Assembly (NCBI RefSeq): GCF_051014685.1
Contig: NC_135053.1
Span: forward strand, 1,736,001 to 1,800,000
Origin: Ptiloglossa arizonensis
Lineage: Eukaryota; Arthropoda; Insecta; Hymenoptera; Colletidae
Length of the DNA stretch: 64,000 bases
Reading direction: 5' to 3'
Shown here piece after piece: positions 14,061-25,399 of this stretch. The notes beneath the pieces are model-generated. The model was not told the origin of the DNA. It did no database searches and worked only from the letters and a program-made list of their open reading frames with translations. How positions within the stretch are numbered: the stretch's first letter is position 1; the number at the start of each line of letters is the position of its first letter. Position numbers and translations under genes: made by a program.

Positions 14061-14384
14061 TTTCGAGCAAACTTTTATTCATCGAGAAGTAAATTTATTA
14101 ATTTATTAGTATTATCATTAAACTGCATACAGAGTATATGCACTTTATGCAAACAGAATAAATTATGCATGTATGTAAAATGAAATATTAATATTATTAA
14201 AAATAGAAATTACAACTCGGTCTTTCGAGCAAACTTTTATTCATTGACAAATAAATTTATTCGTACGATATATTCATAATAGTATTGATATTTTATTTTG
14301 CGTAAATGCATATGCTCTATACAGAGTCTAAGAATAGTATCAATATTATTTTAGTGCATGTTTTTCATATTTGCACAAATCATA
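14061..14384 (+). repeat. Two-copy ~162-bp degenerate duplication
   Basis: TTTCGAGCAAACTTTTATTC occurs at 14061 and again at 14223. It continues in both copies through a diverged AAATAAATTTATT-type stretch and a GCATAY...CAGAGT segment. Period 162 bases. Confidence 0.7.
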
Positions 14385-15799
14385 TATAAGTGCATAAAAT
14401 TCACAGTCTATTAAATATTGCACACAATATTGCAAGGTGCTCCGTTGACAAATTTGTTCAATTCAAATTGTTTTCAACAAATTTATCGAGTCGATAAATT
14501 TTTATCAACGCTGAATAGAAGAGAATCGAAGTTCGCGTAATAATTCCTACCAAGTGGGTTCAATTAAAATCGATTAAAAGACTACGTACAATGTTTAACG
14601 TTCGCAAATATAAACTTATCAAATACAGTGATCAAAAGTTTATATTAATTCAAGAATAAAATAACGTGATTGCAAATAGCTTAGTGTTGTAACGAGATTG
14701 GCAATTAAAATTAAAATGAATGAAACAATGAAACTATAAAATAGCGCAATTCGTTTACACTTCTTTTAAAAGTGTGAAAATATTCAAACGAAAAATATGC
14801 GTGTATACTAAGTATACAATTTTATACTCCGATGGAGTATACTCCTTTACATTAACGTCTATAATATCTCATTCAATTTATCTTACTATACGCTACTGCT
14901 TTCAATCTTGATGGAAGAGTTCGTCTATTAAATTATCGATAATATTTTGCACCGTACTGTATCCAGTCTCAAAATTCCAAAATGTGTAATGGTGGGCGTT
15001 CCCATTTTATCATCTACTTCTTATACTACAGGTGGGCACAAATTTACCCAAATTTTAAACTGAATACTTTTAAGACTCGATCAGTTTCTTACCAATGCTG
15101 TATCGATAATTTCATTGTTTATACCTTTGTTACTCGCAGTACGTGTTCGATCGAGCTTTCAATTTTCCATAAATTAAGACGAAACATTTGTCTGGAAATC
15201 TTTAAGTATTTCTGGCTGTACTTCACAACCAGCGAATAGAAATGCAAGCTTAATGAATTAAAAGAGACGGGTAACGAGGTCAAAGAATCAGTTGTCTGGA
15301 GCCAACGGTATATCTACTTTGAGGAATGCAAAATCCACGTTAATTCAGCTCACTCGAGTGACACTCGACCTCAAATTAGGCTTCATAACTGAAAGCAGGA
15401 AGAATTTTCTTTCCATGCATTTACACATCAGTTTTTCATTACATTCTTCTTTTTTCCTTACATTAATTTTCTATTCTCGCCGTATGATTGATCATTTATA
15501 TTATTCCCAGCTTTCTGATCAAATTACAGCTACTATAATCTTACACGATTGGATGTGGAATTATATTCCTTGGGACGAAAGAGATTATAATAATACCAGA
15601 TGATCTAGAAGTCGATTAAAAGATTTAAATTAATTTTGTCATGTAGTTGGAGAGGCATTCCTTCCAGTCGGAAGAATTAACAAACGGTACCGAGTAACTG
15701 TATCTACAAATTGCTTAATAGTTACATCGGACGTATAAATTGTATTGATTTATTTTCAACATAAGTAATCAATTATGTGCATAGAATAATTCATTACCT

Positions 15800-15830
15800 A
15801 AAGAACGATATACAAGATATGTCGTTCCTT
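15800..15830. repeat. Small 13-bp-arm hairpin
   Basis: AAAGAACGATATA at 15800-15812 pairs with TATGTCGTTCCTT at 15818-15830 with two mismatches; the loop is 5 bases. Confidence 0.5.
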
Positions 15831-16379
15831 AACAAAGTGGAAAAAATAATTAAAAAATAATAAGGAAACGACGATCATTTTTGAGACAACAATGTATAAC
15901 ATTAATAACCTATATTTCAATTAGCTGTAATTGTTGTACGTCGTATATTAATATTTCTCTTCAATTTACACTGCAAACGTTTCAAACTCCAACGCGTTCG
16001 TATTCAGTAATTATTATTGAACGAACCAATGATTCTATAATCAACATTTACTTATTTTAATCGTTCCTCATTAGTACGATAATTAATTTACATGTGAATC
16101 GTTACTTCCAATGCGTTCCTCTAAACAATCACAAAATTCGCTCGAGCTGAATTTTCGTTTCATCGTTGTTGTTGAAAAAACGGAAAATTGAATCTAAGCT
16201 TCATCGATTGACGTATTTGAGATTAAAATTCAGTTAACGGTACTTCGTGCTAAAGTGTATTATATAATTCTTCTGTTGATATTTTTAGTACTGTATACTG
16301 CTACATTACTTTTACAATCGTTTTTCCTCTTTCGACTAAAATTCTTAGAAGAACGACGAATAGAAAATTTCGACTCGAT

Positions 16380-17765
16380 GTTTTATTAAGCGATAGTGGA
16401 CTCGTGCATAACTCCTAAAAATGAAATCTTCATCCTTGGCCTATATTCAGTCGTGAAGTCTGTAACTATCCTTTAATGTACAATTTGTGTTTGCCTCTGT
16501 CCACTAATATTTTGAAACCATATAGTAAAGTAACACCCTCCAGTTGGTCCTTCAACTGTCTGAACCCTCGACGAGGATGACCTAAATCTTATCGGGTTGC
16601 ACTGTAACCGGAGCACTTAGACGAGGACGCAATAATGTTAAGTGACCTAAAATCATGTGGCTGTTGGAATTGGGCAGCTCGTGCTAAATGCTACAATACA
16701 ATACGAGAAACGGGGAATCTTACTGGGTGTTAGAACTCTTTTCCAGAAGACAAGGGCGCATTTCTGGTCTAACAATAGAGCGGACTATTACTAGACCGCG
16801 TAACGTCATCCTCTTGTTTTGCTTGTCTAAATAACACCCGAGGTGTTCATCTCAAACCTCCTGTTTTATTAAAACGAAATTGTAAGTGAACGAGTTATTA
16901 GCGGAGTGTTCGACAAAGATAAAACGCTTTCGTTCGTGAGAAAATCCTTCCTCGTCCGTCTCGTGACACCGTGGTTCGTTAGAAAAAAATTTCGACCGTA
17001 AAAATTGAAAACGTACAAATATCCAAAAGGTGACCCGATATTGGTAACGAACTTCCATACGTTTTAACTTGTTATCTTCACGGGACAGTATCGAGACAAG
17101 AGTTTTAGAGGTTACAGTTCAGAGGCCCCCTCTAACTCGAGGATTGAGTGAACCGGCCTCCAGAACTCGAGTGAAGTGTTATATCATTTACGAATATCGA
17201 ACGAGTATTCTAAATTATATATTTTATTTTCAAAAATTTAGCGAGCCGGGGGCCTCGTATCATTTAAGACCCGCGTATCTATGACACCTTATCTCGACCC
17301 AGTCCACGTATGTATATATATTTTCCACGTATGTATAATTTAGTTCAGTGAACTGGAGGCATACGAAATCTTAACTTGTATGTACATCTTTTCGATAGTA
17401 AAGTATCTCTCGAGTTGGAAAATAAAACAATGAGAATTGGAAACAGAGAAACGGAGTTATGGCAGCATTATTTAGCGGTTATCGTTGCATCCATTGAAAA
17501 TTGCATACGAAAAAGCCAAGCGATATCCGGGCAAGCGAGATTTGCTGGCGCTGATGGAAAAAACGAGGAGTGAGCGACAAACTCTATTCGGCCGGAAAAT
17601 TCAGGTACAGGCCGAGGCGCGCGAATTCCGCTCGACAAATCGATCGCTCTATTGCTTTCCATTTATCCATATCCGCTGTGCCCCACTACAATAGCGTCAC
17701 GCGTTTCAGAATTAAACGTGCTTGCCGTTGTCGTTGGTTTTTGCATCGGGTGAAAATGCCTTAAG
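16380..17765. other. Moderately G+C-rich island, no supported gene
   Basis: G+C and CG density exceed the flanks, with the peak at about 17460-17700, where frames on both strands stay open for 60-70 codons. No domain is recognisable and no frame dominates. A duplicated CCACGTATGTATA occurs at about 17307 and 17329. It could be conserved regulatory DNA, which a multi-species alignment would show. Confidence 0.3.
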
Positions 17766-18750
17766 GGAACCTCTTAGACGTTTAAAAAATCTCTTTCTTC
17801 TTCGCGTTTACTTGAAATTCTAGGTACCGAAAACATTAAAAGCGTTTTTAAATTATATCAATAAGATTAAAAATAAGGACACGACATTACGATACCGACT
17901 ACCGTACATCGCATAAAAAGTAACACGCGAAGTAAGAAAAGTAGAAAATACTGTCGTGAAAATAGCAGTCTAATGGGCGAGGTTTAACGATCAATTCACT
18001 GCTATAAAAACCTAACCCTAATTTCACTAGACTATAATTACTAAACTGAATTTCGAACAATTGTTGAAATTATAGGAATCGGAAATTTCTCGATGGTTTA
18101 ATACAAGGTTGCTTCGTTGTGAGTTTGTTTTTTGATATACTTATCATGCGATCGAATCAGTATACACCGAGTATTGACAGTAAATATTATTACAATATAG
18201 AAAATGGAGCACTTCAGACACGTTACATGGATAACTCGTTTATTTTTAATAATAGAAAACAATGTTTCAGGCAGAAGTTAGTCGAGTTCACGAGAAACGT
18301 AATCCGGTAACGTCTTTTTGGTTCGAGCTGGAAACTCCGAGGAAATTTTAAACTCATTGATCTCTTTTTAAATGGAACGATATACTTTTTACCGGCCTTT
18401 TAATAGAGGCTTGTAAAACGAATAGATCGGCCTACAACGTCATCCAAGGTTGTTAATAATTTATTTAAAATATCTGTACAAAAATACGGCATGTTTGAAT
18501 ATTATCGATGTATAATTTCAAGCGCAGCAATGTTACATTAGACATAAGGTAACGCATAAGCTATCATGTAAACGAAAGTTATTCTATGCGTGCTAAGAGT
18601 ATTCGTCCATTTTCCAACGTCTTTCTCCATCTTGCCCGTTAATATTTTCTCTGCGCGTGCCTGTTCCGTTTGTGCTGCGATTTACAATTTTTTCGGCAGA
18701 AAGTTTTTTAATCACAAAAGTTTTAGACTCGTCGAACAAGAGTCAACATA

Positions 18751-19365
18751 CAGGGTGTCTCGAAAGGTAATCGACAAACTTTTCCAGTATGTTTGGCAGG
18801 GATTCTGAACCGAAACGATCATGTACAGTGCGGATCTATGTATTTCCATGTACTATCATCATTATCGAGATAATCGTTGCTTAGTCTCGATATTAACTAT
18901 GGCATCGTGTGTCAGCTATTAACGAAGAAAGTAGATCGCCCGTTATGCCCGGTTTATTTCTACGTCTTGAGCGGGATACTTATATTCTTTGTAAACGATC
19001 CGCTTTCAAACGCAAAGTGCATCGTTATCGTATTTGTATACAATTTTACTAAGCTACCGTGATTGGCTATCAGCAAGTATGCATAAAAATCTCTGATCGT
19101 ACGACGTTCATTGTTACAACGAATAGGATTGTACACAGGTGAGAAGATTTGAAGAATATTTTTAGATCTCGCGTAACATCGAAACAGTGGGATATAAAAT
19201 GTGACACGAAATAAAAATATCGTCCTTTTAATCTACGGGTAGTATTTTGTTTTTCACGTAACTATAACAGATGGGAATAGATTCGTAGTTTATGAGACAT
19301 TTTTGGTTTGAACTGAGTTGCAAATACGTTAGGAAAGTTCATGGGTTACTTCACGAGACACCCTG
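18751..19365. mobile_element. TA-flanked element with CAGGGTGTCTCG inverted ends
   Basis: The left end TA-CAGGGTGTCTCGAAAG at 18749 and the right end ...CGAGACACCCTG-TA at 19365 are inverted repeats. The first 13 bases match exactly and a weaker match extends over about 75 bases. The 615-base interior has no transposase frame. TA on both sides fits a Tc1/mariner-type duplication. Non-autonomous and old; the family name is unknown to me. Confidence 0.65.
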
Positions 19366-19821
19366 TATACAACGTAGTCGAATTGGCACACGGATACGAA
19401 GAAAATTTTATCGCCGAACGAATGAAATTTATTGTCTTTCATACCGTTCTTCGAATAACATTGCATTGATAGTTCAAGGAGTCACGTTCGAAAAGCTTCT
19501 TTTATTTCGTTTTCAATAATATGTACTATAGTATGCATAGTATAAATTGTTGTGTTAATTTGTTCTGTTAATTTACACGAAAGGTAATATCGATAAAAAA
19601 CTCTTTTCTTCTTTCGTACACGATTGTGCCGATCCTTTTCACTAGAATTATCGTTCGCACTTAAATAACTTTCTATATAATCTCACGACCCGACAAGTTG
19701 CACAATATGTCGAAAGTCTTCGATAAATTCTTTCAGCCGGGCGAACCGTGTTCCATTATCATTTTTCATCCTTTTTTCGAACACGATGTATTTCTCGTAT
19801 CCCGATTGACGATACATTATA

Positions 19822-19912
19822 CTAGGTTGTTCGATAAAACTTATCGAACAGTACTACATTGAACGGTACCGTTCAATAAGTTTCAAACGACAAAACTTAT
19901 CAAACAATCTAT
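19822..19912. mobile_element. Mariner-type palindromic MITE, 91 bp, complex
   Basis: TA then CTAGGTTGTTCGATAAAA at the left and a matching ...CTTATCAAACAATCTAT then TA at the right. The interior is itself palindromic: one hairpin TGTTCGATAA...TTATCGAACA and one perfect 18-bp palindrome TTGAACGGTACCGTTCAA. It looks like overlapping or re-inserted copies of the family seen at 33061 and 57967. Confidence 0.75.
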
Positions 19913-20589
19913 TACAATTTCGAGAGATTGATTACTTGATATATACTCTGTAAAACTATGTACAAGTTCGATGCTTTCAAATCAGGCGTGTCAAATTCAT
20001 TTTGGCTCGAGAGAAAATTCACAATTTGTTACTAGCCGGCGGATATTTTACTACAATCAAAAATATATTGAACTCTATTTTTCAGTTACACCGACACCAA
20101 TTATTACAATACGAAACAATCGTGTCAACGGAATTATGCAAAAGAATACGTCTATTGACAAAAAGATGTACAAACGTTTTGAAACAATTATGCTCCGACA
20201 TACGATTATTTTATTTTTTCGAAGATACGTAAACGTAAAATTTAATATAAAATCTCGAACTTGTTGGGTTAATCTTGATTTTTCAAGTGTTTCGTTGGTC
20301 TTCCTTATCGAAAGAAGTTATTCCTATGAATAAATACTTCCAGGTATAGATAGTATGCTGCAAAATTTCGTATAATCTAACAAAATAATAAGGAAAATAT
20401 TGTATCATGTTTTCAATCTCCACACCGGAAATTTAAGAACAAGAGATTGAATAATATTTATCACATCGATAGTTATTACGTAACATTGCATTGGATGGGA
20501 AAGCTTTTATCGTGCATGCGTCATTATTTTTATGTCAATTATTTTTCTAACGCGTTGCTCGTCAATTTGTTCGTTTTCTAAGTTTACGC

Positions 20590-20880
20590 CAATAGAATAC
20601 TTGAAACTTTGGATACACACAAGTTACCTAGTTCACGCAAGTCGAATATCGATGACTCCAGGGGTTTATGCAAATTCAGATTCGCGTTAGTCGAATACGA
20701 ACGATCAGAGATTGGCGGGAATTGAATACCAACAATTCCGATTTCATCCGATTTGAATATCGACAACCGGTGAGTTATATGAATTCGTTCCAATAATCAC
20801 AGATTCGTGTGAGTTGAATACTGAATACTCAGGAATCGAATACCAATAAATCCAGGATTTATATTAGTTGGATATCGACT
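20590..20880 (+). repeat. Degenerate GAATAYC-rich minisatellite
   Basis: Recurring variants of TCGAATAYCRAYRA and TCCAGGRTTTAT, at irregular 30-50-base spacing through about 290 bases. Too diverged to assign exact units by eye. Confidence 0.5.
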
Positions 20881-21321
20881 TTGTACGAATAGATTTCACT
20901 GATCCAGATCACGAAACCGGTGATAATGTCTCATCAAACTTTTAGAGCATTGATATTCGGTTCACGCGAATGCTTGATCATTGAAATTCATTTGTAATTT
21001 GTACGACTATCGTAATACTGTTGCACAACTTGCAAATTCAATATCATTCATATAGGTATACAGTGTACCCGAAGTAAATAGTTAAACATTAAGAGTACGA
21101 CTTCAAGCATAAATTATGTAAATTAAATATAAGTACACCTATATTAAATAAGGTCAAAATTTATAAATTATAAATATGAACTTATTTTATATATACCTAC
21201 TCGTGTTTAATTTTACCATATAATGATCCAATTACATATTTTTTTAAATGTAGTATTTATTATGGTTTCCCGACGAGGACCTAAAATTAAGGTCGAAACG
21301 ACGATGCACGAGTTATATTGA

Positions 21322-21368
21322 ATGTTCTGTACAGAACATAGAACGTTCTGTCTATGATACGTACAGAA
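21322..21368. repeat. Cluster of GTTCT/AGAAC palindromes
   Basis: A perfect 18-bp palindrome (ATGTTCTGTACAGAACAT, 21322-21339) is followed at once by AGAACGTTCT and then GTACAGAAC. The repeated inverted half-sites could bind a dimeric factor. AGAACGTTCT alone resembles two heat-shock-element modules, but a third module in register is lacking. Confidence 0.6.
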
Positions 21369-21710
21369 CAAATCGCATTAAATCAATTTTAAAAGTGGTA
21401 ATATGGATTACGCTTCTATTTACGACAAAGTTTAATACGAAAGTCCAGTTTAGAGTTACAAATACCGTCATGGTATTTTTTTCCGTTAGAAGTAAATAAT
21501 AACAGTACAATGTCACCTCGTTAATACAACCTCGATAATTACAAGAGAACTTGATTCTTTGGATTGTGTTGACAAGTGGAAAGGATGGTCGTTCACCGAC
21601 GAGTGAAGTTGGCAGTACAAGTAACAGGTTGTAGTAACGTACATAGGATATATTGGTATAGTATAGTACATATAGTACTAGTATAGTACATATATACATA
21701 TATATTTATA

Positions 21711-21718
<8 letters not shown>

Positions 21719-21773
<55 letters not shown>
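21719..21773. repeat. (TA)n microsatellite
   Basis: About 55 bases of pure TA repeat, preceded by TATA-rich imperfect runs from about 21640. Confidence 0.97.
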
Positions 21774-21776
<3 letters not shown>

Positions 21777-23040
21777 GTAGAGCTCCTTATTGGATTGGTC
21801 ATTGGGCAAACTTCGATAGTTACATGAATATGCAGCCTTGTTTTCCTACAATTATCTATATTCTACTAAATTCATGATCGAATGAATTAATTTGATACTG
21901 GAATCAGTTCACTTCGTATTAAATTTCAAGAATAGTTATTCTCTATCGATTTCTTGAATGTCAGTTATGGAAATATCTCGAAATATTCTTATCGTCACTG
22001 TGAAAGTACTTGTACTGTCTTTTCGAGTGATAACATTTCTGATGCTCTGAAAATTTGTAACGTTTCTAACGGACCACAACACGTAGGTAGAAAGTCGATG
22101 TTATACACTTTTTTAATAAAATGCTTTTATCAAAATTATTCGCAAACAAAAAATTTCAGTTCCTGTTTGTTAATCTTGTAACGGTTAAACTGTAATTTCA
22201 AAACTGCTCAGTATAATGTGTTACGTTAACGATAACATTTTCTTTTCGTGTCTACTACCTCCGAGATATAAGAAGCTAATTATTTACCAGTCGATCGTTG
22301 TTATATTATATACCAGGAACCGAGTAAAAAGTGTATTCAGAAGTTTATTTGTTTTTTTGTGCAAATGATGGAGCTTCCAATAACGCTGAAAACTCACCTT
22401 TACCCGTAATTCTTGTTTTTCCAATTTACGTTTCTTTGCCTCGTAGAATGAAGCATGGAAATCGATTAAAAGCGAATAACCTTATTACACTTTGTTGGTG
22501 TCGATAAATCGATGCAATGGCGTATTTCCTATGAAAGGTACAGAAATAACGTGAGATTAACAGGAGAGGAGAAGCGAAAAAGGATGGAAAAATACCCTAA
22601 AACAGTGGAGAGTGGCAAGCGGATGAACGAGAATATTAACGAAAGTTATAAAGAAACATCAAACGAGTATGGAAATAATGAAAAGTGAAAAAAGTAGACG
22701 ATTACAGACACTGGTATCGCCAAAGACTGACGAATAAGTCGTTCAATCATCGCTTCATAAATTGAGTCTGTCACCGTACCTTTCATAAACGATTGATTAC
22801 GTCCACCGAGTTGTATCGAAGTATGTCGAGGCATTTAATTTAGCAAAATGTTGAAGTTACTCGAAAAACGATCTATAAAAGCAAAACTGAAATACCGTTG
22901 CGAAGTTGATATATGCGCTAAATTATGACAGGAAACACTGAAATATTGTCAAATATTTCGAAGAAATACATTTTCGACAAGTCGTGAGTCAATTAGTACA
23001 TCCAACTAGAGGTTTGAACGTTATACTTTTCGTTGTATCA

Positions 23041-23219
23041 GAAAGGACGTAAAGTACAAATTAATCGCTAAAGAATATTAAAATAATAGAGATTGTTAGA
23101 TTCCCTTGGAGGACCCAAGGATGCGCAACCTGTCAATATTTCGATCTGTCAGAAGAATCTAACAGTCTCTGTTATTTTAATATTCTTTAGCGATTAATTC
23201 ATAATTTACGTTCTTTTTC
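23041..23219. repeat. Long near-perfect inverted repeat (63-65-base arms)
   Basis: The left arm 23041-23103 and right arm 23155-23219 are inverted copies with a 51-base spacer. The core AATCGCTAAAGAATATTAAA and its neighbours match without a break. Two differences near the loop would be G-U pairs in RNA, and four more mismatches plus a 2-base gap cluster at the outer end. The spacer holds its own mini-hairpin CCTTGG-AGGAC-CCAAGG. No target-site duplication is obvious. It could be a foldback MITE, a hairpin-RNA (endo-siRNA) locus or a recent inverted duplication. Confidence 0.9.
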
Positions 23220-23828
23220 AAAGTCGTTCAATTTAATGTTTTGTTTAAAATTATTACCGAGGTGGCTATTGAAGTTCATCTTGTTGGTCTTTTACAGGAG
23301 TACGAATCATTGTAACATTCATGCTAAGAGAGTTTTCATCCTACCAAAGGATGTTCAATTGGCGCGCTGAGTCCGTCTGAGAAGAGCTTAGATTCTCTTT
23401 AGAGTACATAGGACAATGTTAGTCGTGCAACATATATTGGACTAAACGAGCGCGAAGCGGTTGCTCCACATTTTTGGAAAGCTTTTACCGGGAGTAGTCG
23501 AATGTCAAATAATCGTACGAGGCTGAAAGATGAGAAGGTGAAAAAGCGATAGAAAAGGAAAGAGAATAAAGATAAGATTTCCTTTTTGGATCTATTAGTG
23601 GTGGTCGGTAAAGGTGTGTATATGTGTGTATGTGTGTATGTAGAGTAATTAATTTTCATGGTTGTAAAAGCAAAGACTTATTTATTCGTACAACCGTATA
23701 AAATGCCAATTTATTAAAAAAAATTCCTATCAAGGATCGAGAACAAATAAAGTCAATTTTATATTTTATATTTTTTTCTATTACTTAAAACAGAGAAAAT
23801 ATTCGAGTGATCTGTGTTTCTAGTGAAC

Positions 23829-23837
23829 CACCCTGTA
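23829..23837 (-). mobile_element. Isolated CACCCTG-TA end
   Basis: CACCCTG followed by TA, matching the right ends of the CAGGGTG family. No left partner is seen upstream within about 1 kb. The short match makes this tentative. Confidence 0.25.
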
Positions 23838-24505
23838 TATAGATGTCGATAGACGATCGACAACTTGGGGGAAAAACATTGGATAAATAACCATCTGGTG
23901 GAAAATATAGGTCGTGCTGTTATACTCGTATGAAAATTACGTTTAAAACGTTAAATAGATTGTTAAAGGTTGTACAAGTTAAAGGTGTCTCCATTTGACT
24001 CCTTTCAGGAAAAATTTCCAAAACTTTATTGCAATCGCTACACACTCGTGTGGTTCAATATGCCAAATACCTTAACGTTATCTTTTCAAAAAGCAGTATA
24101 TGACCAATGACTGTTCGACTTGGAAACTCAATGACTATCCACGAACTCCTTATGTCTGCTGGTGTCTAGTTCTAAGAACATTGGGGGTCTTTAGGTTTTT
24201 CTCTTCGGTTTCACTCTGTGATTTAACAGATTAGTACATAAAAGAAAATTTGACAAATTGACTATCCCTGATATGTAGACATGTGAATTTTTAAGTACAC
24301 TCTACACATTTATTTTATGCTTTTAAAATTGCACGAAAAGGAAATCTATCCGGTTTAAAGGTCTTTTTTATTGATTCCCTGGGGCCAATGTTTGGTTATT
24401 TCATCATGTCTCGGTCTGTTGCGTGGCAGTGAGAACATACTGTGGGTCAAACGTTAACTTAATTTTCCGCGACTGATGAATATTTCAGTAGTTGTACAGC
24501 TCAGA

Positions 24506-24541
24506 GAACACCAAGTCCCTGTCTGATCACCGAAGTTAAAC
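24506..24541 (+). pseudogene. 5S rRNA-like fragment
   Basis: About 36 bases resemble the central part of eukaryotic 5S rRNA: ACACC, then GTCTGATCACCGAAGTTAA. The 5' and 3' thirds of 5S are absent and the sequence becomes unrelated after TTAAAC. This is a truncated 5S-derived copy or part of a 5S-derived SINE, not a working gene. Confidence 0.6.
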
Positions 24542-25399
24542 CATAAATTTTGTTAAATTATAGTGTCTCGGTTAATTAATGATCACTGTTGGTTCGTGTC
24601 GATTAAGAACAAGAACAAGAAAATATACACAATGAAACTTCTGTCGATGAATTTAGGATATTAATATCGTGTCGCTGCTCAATCCGTCTAGATTTCTAGT
24701 TTCGATCTTTTTTCAATAGCAATAACCGCTTTTTCGAAAATTGTACCAGAAACGTTGCGACTTTATTGATGGAAACTAGAACTGGAATTATATGGAAAAT
24801 TAGTCACAAACTTAAATTGGACCATGAAAATTGCTTTTCCGATTGGTCACCGTTCTACTTTTAAGAGTTTGCGTAAATAAAAGACAGAAGGTAGTTGACG
24901 TATGTCTTTCTAACGCACTGACGAAACTTTCTTGGAAGAAATTGATCGTTTGCCATAAACGAGAAGTAAGATTTCGGTAAGTTAGACACGCTATCGGTTA
25001 CATTCGAGAAGTATATTCAATAATTTAGAAAAAATTTCGCTGATTATCCTCAATAGCAGACATATGATAACTTATTTCCACCGTGACGAAGTTTTTCAAA
25101 CCATTTGTAGACACATCTTTCGAGTTGATATTAAACTTCTTCGCACCTTCCAATATACACTCTTATAATGGACCAGCCATCTTATCAGTTGAGTAGAACA
25201 CGGTATAAACTAAATATAATCGTTTAAATCGGACCGATAGCGAGGTCGAGTGTCCACGATAAAGTTCATTGAAACGCAGTTCATCACGGTTCACGTAACG
25301 TGCCATTTTTCGCGTTAGCGTCTTTACTTATGGCGCAACCTTCCTGAAAAGATTGCTATAGGCATCGTCTACGGATTTACGAGGTCTCGCAACATCGTC

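Larger units (their letters stand above)
11445..16379. other. AT-rich non-coding stretch
   Basis: No supported gene. Besides the 28-bp repeat at 12228, it holds a TTGC/CTTG tetramer run near 13799-13815, a two-copy 162-bp duplication at 14061 and a small wobble-paired hairpin at 15800-15830. A 103-codon + frame (15292-15603) lacks any domain or compositional shift. Confidence 0.5.
17766..21650. other. AT-rich non-coding stretch with transposon fragments
   Basis: No supported gene. Contains the elements at 18751-19365 and 19822-19912, a degenerate repeat at about 20590-20880 and a palindrome cluster at 21322. The 120-codon + frame at 19971 has no features and overlaps another open frame. Confidence 0.5.
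21774..25399. other. AT-rich non-coding stretch with inverted repeat and 5S-like fragment
   Basis: No supported gene. Contains the long inverted repeat at 23041-23219, a TG-rich microsatellite near 23615-23642, an isolated CACCCTG end at 23829 and the 5S-like fragment at 24506. Confidence 0.5.

Noticed and set aside
18005..18025. CCTAACCCTAA telomere-like string
   Set aside because: Single short match with no array; the insect telomere repeat is TTAGG and needs several copies to be convincing. The TTAGGG at about 32473 is equally isolated.
19971..20333. 120-codon open frame on +
   Set aside because: No features, no composition shift, and a second frame is open over most of it.
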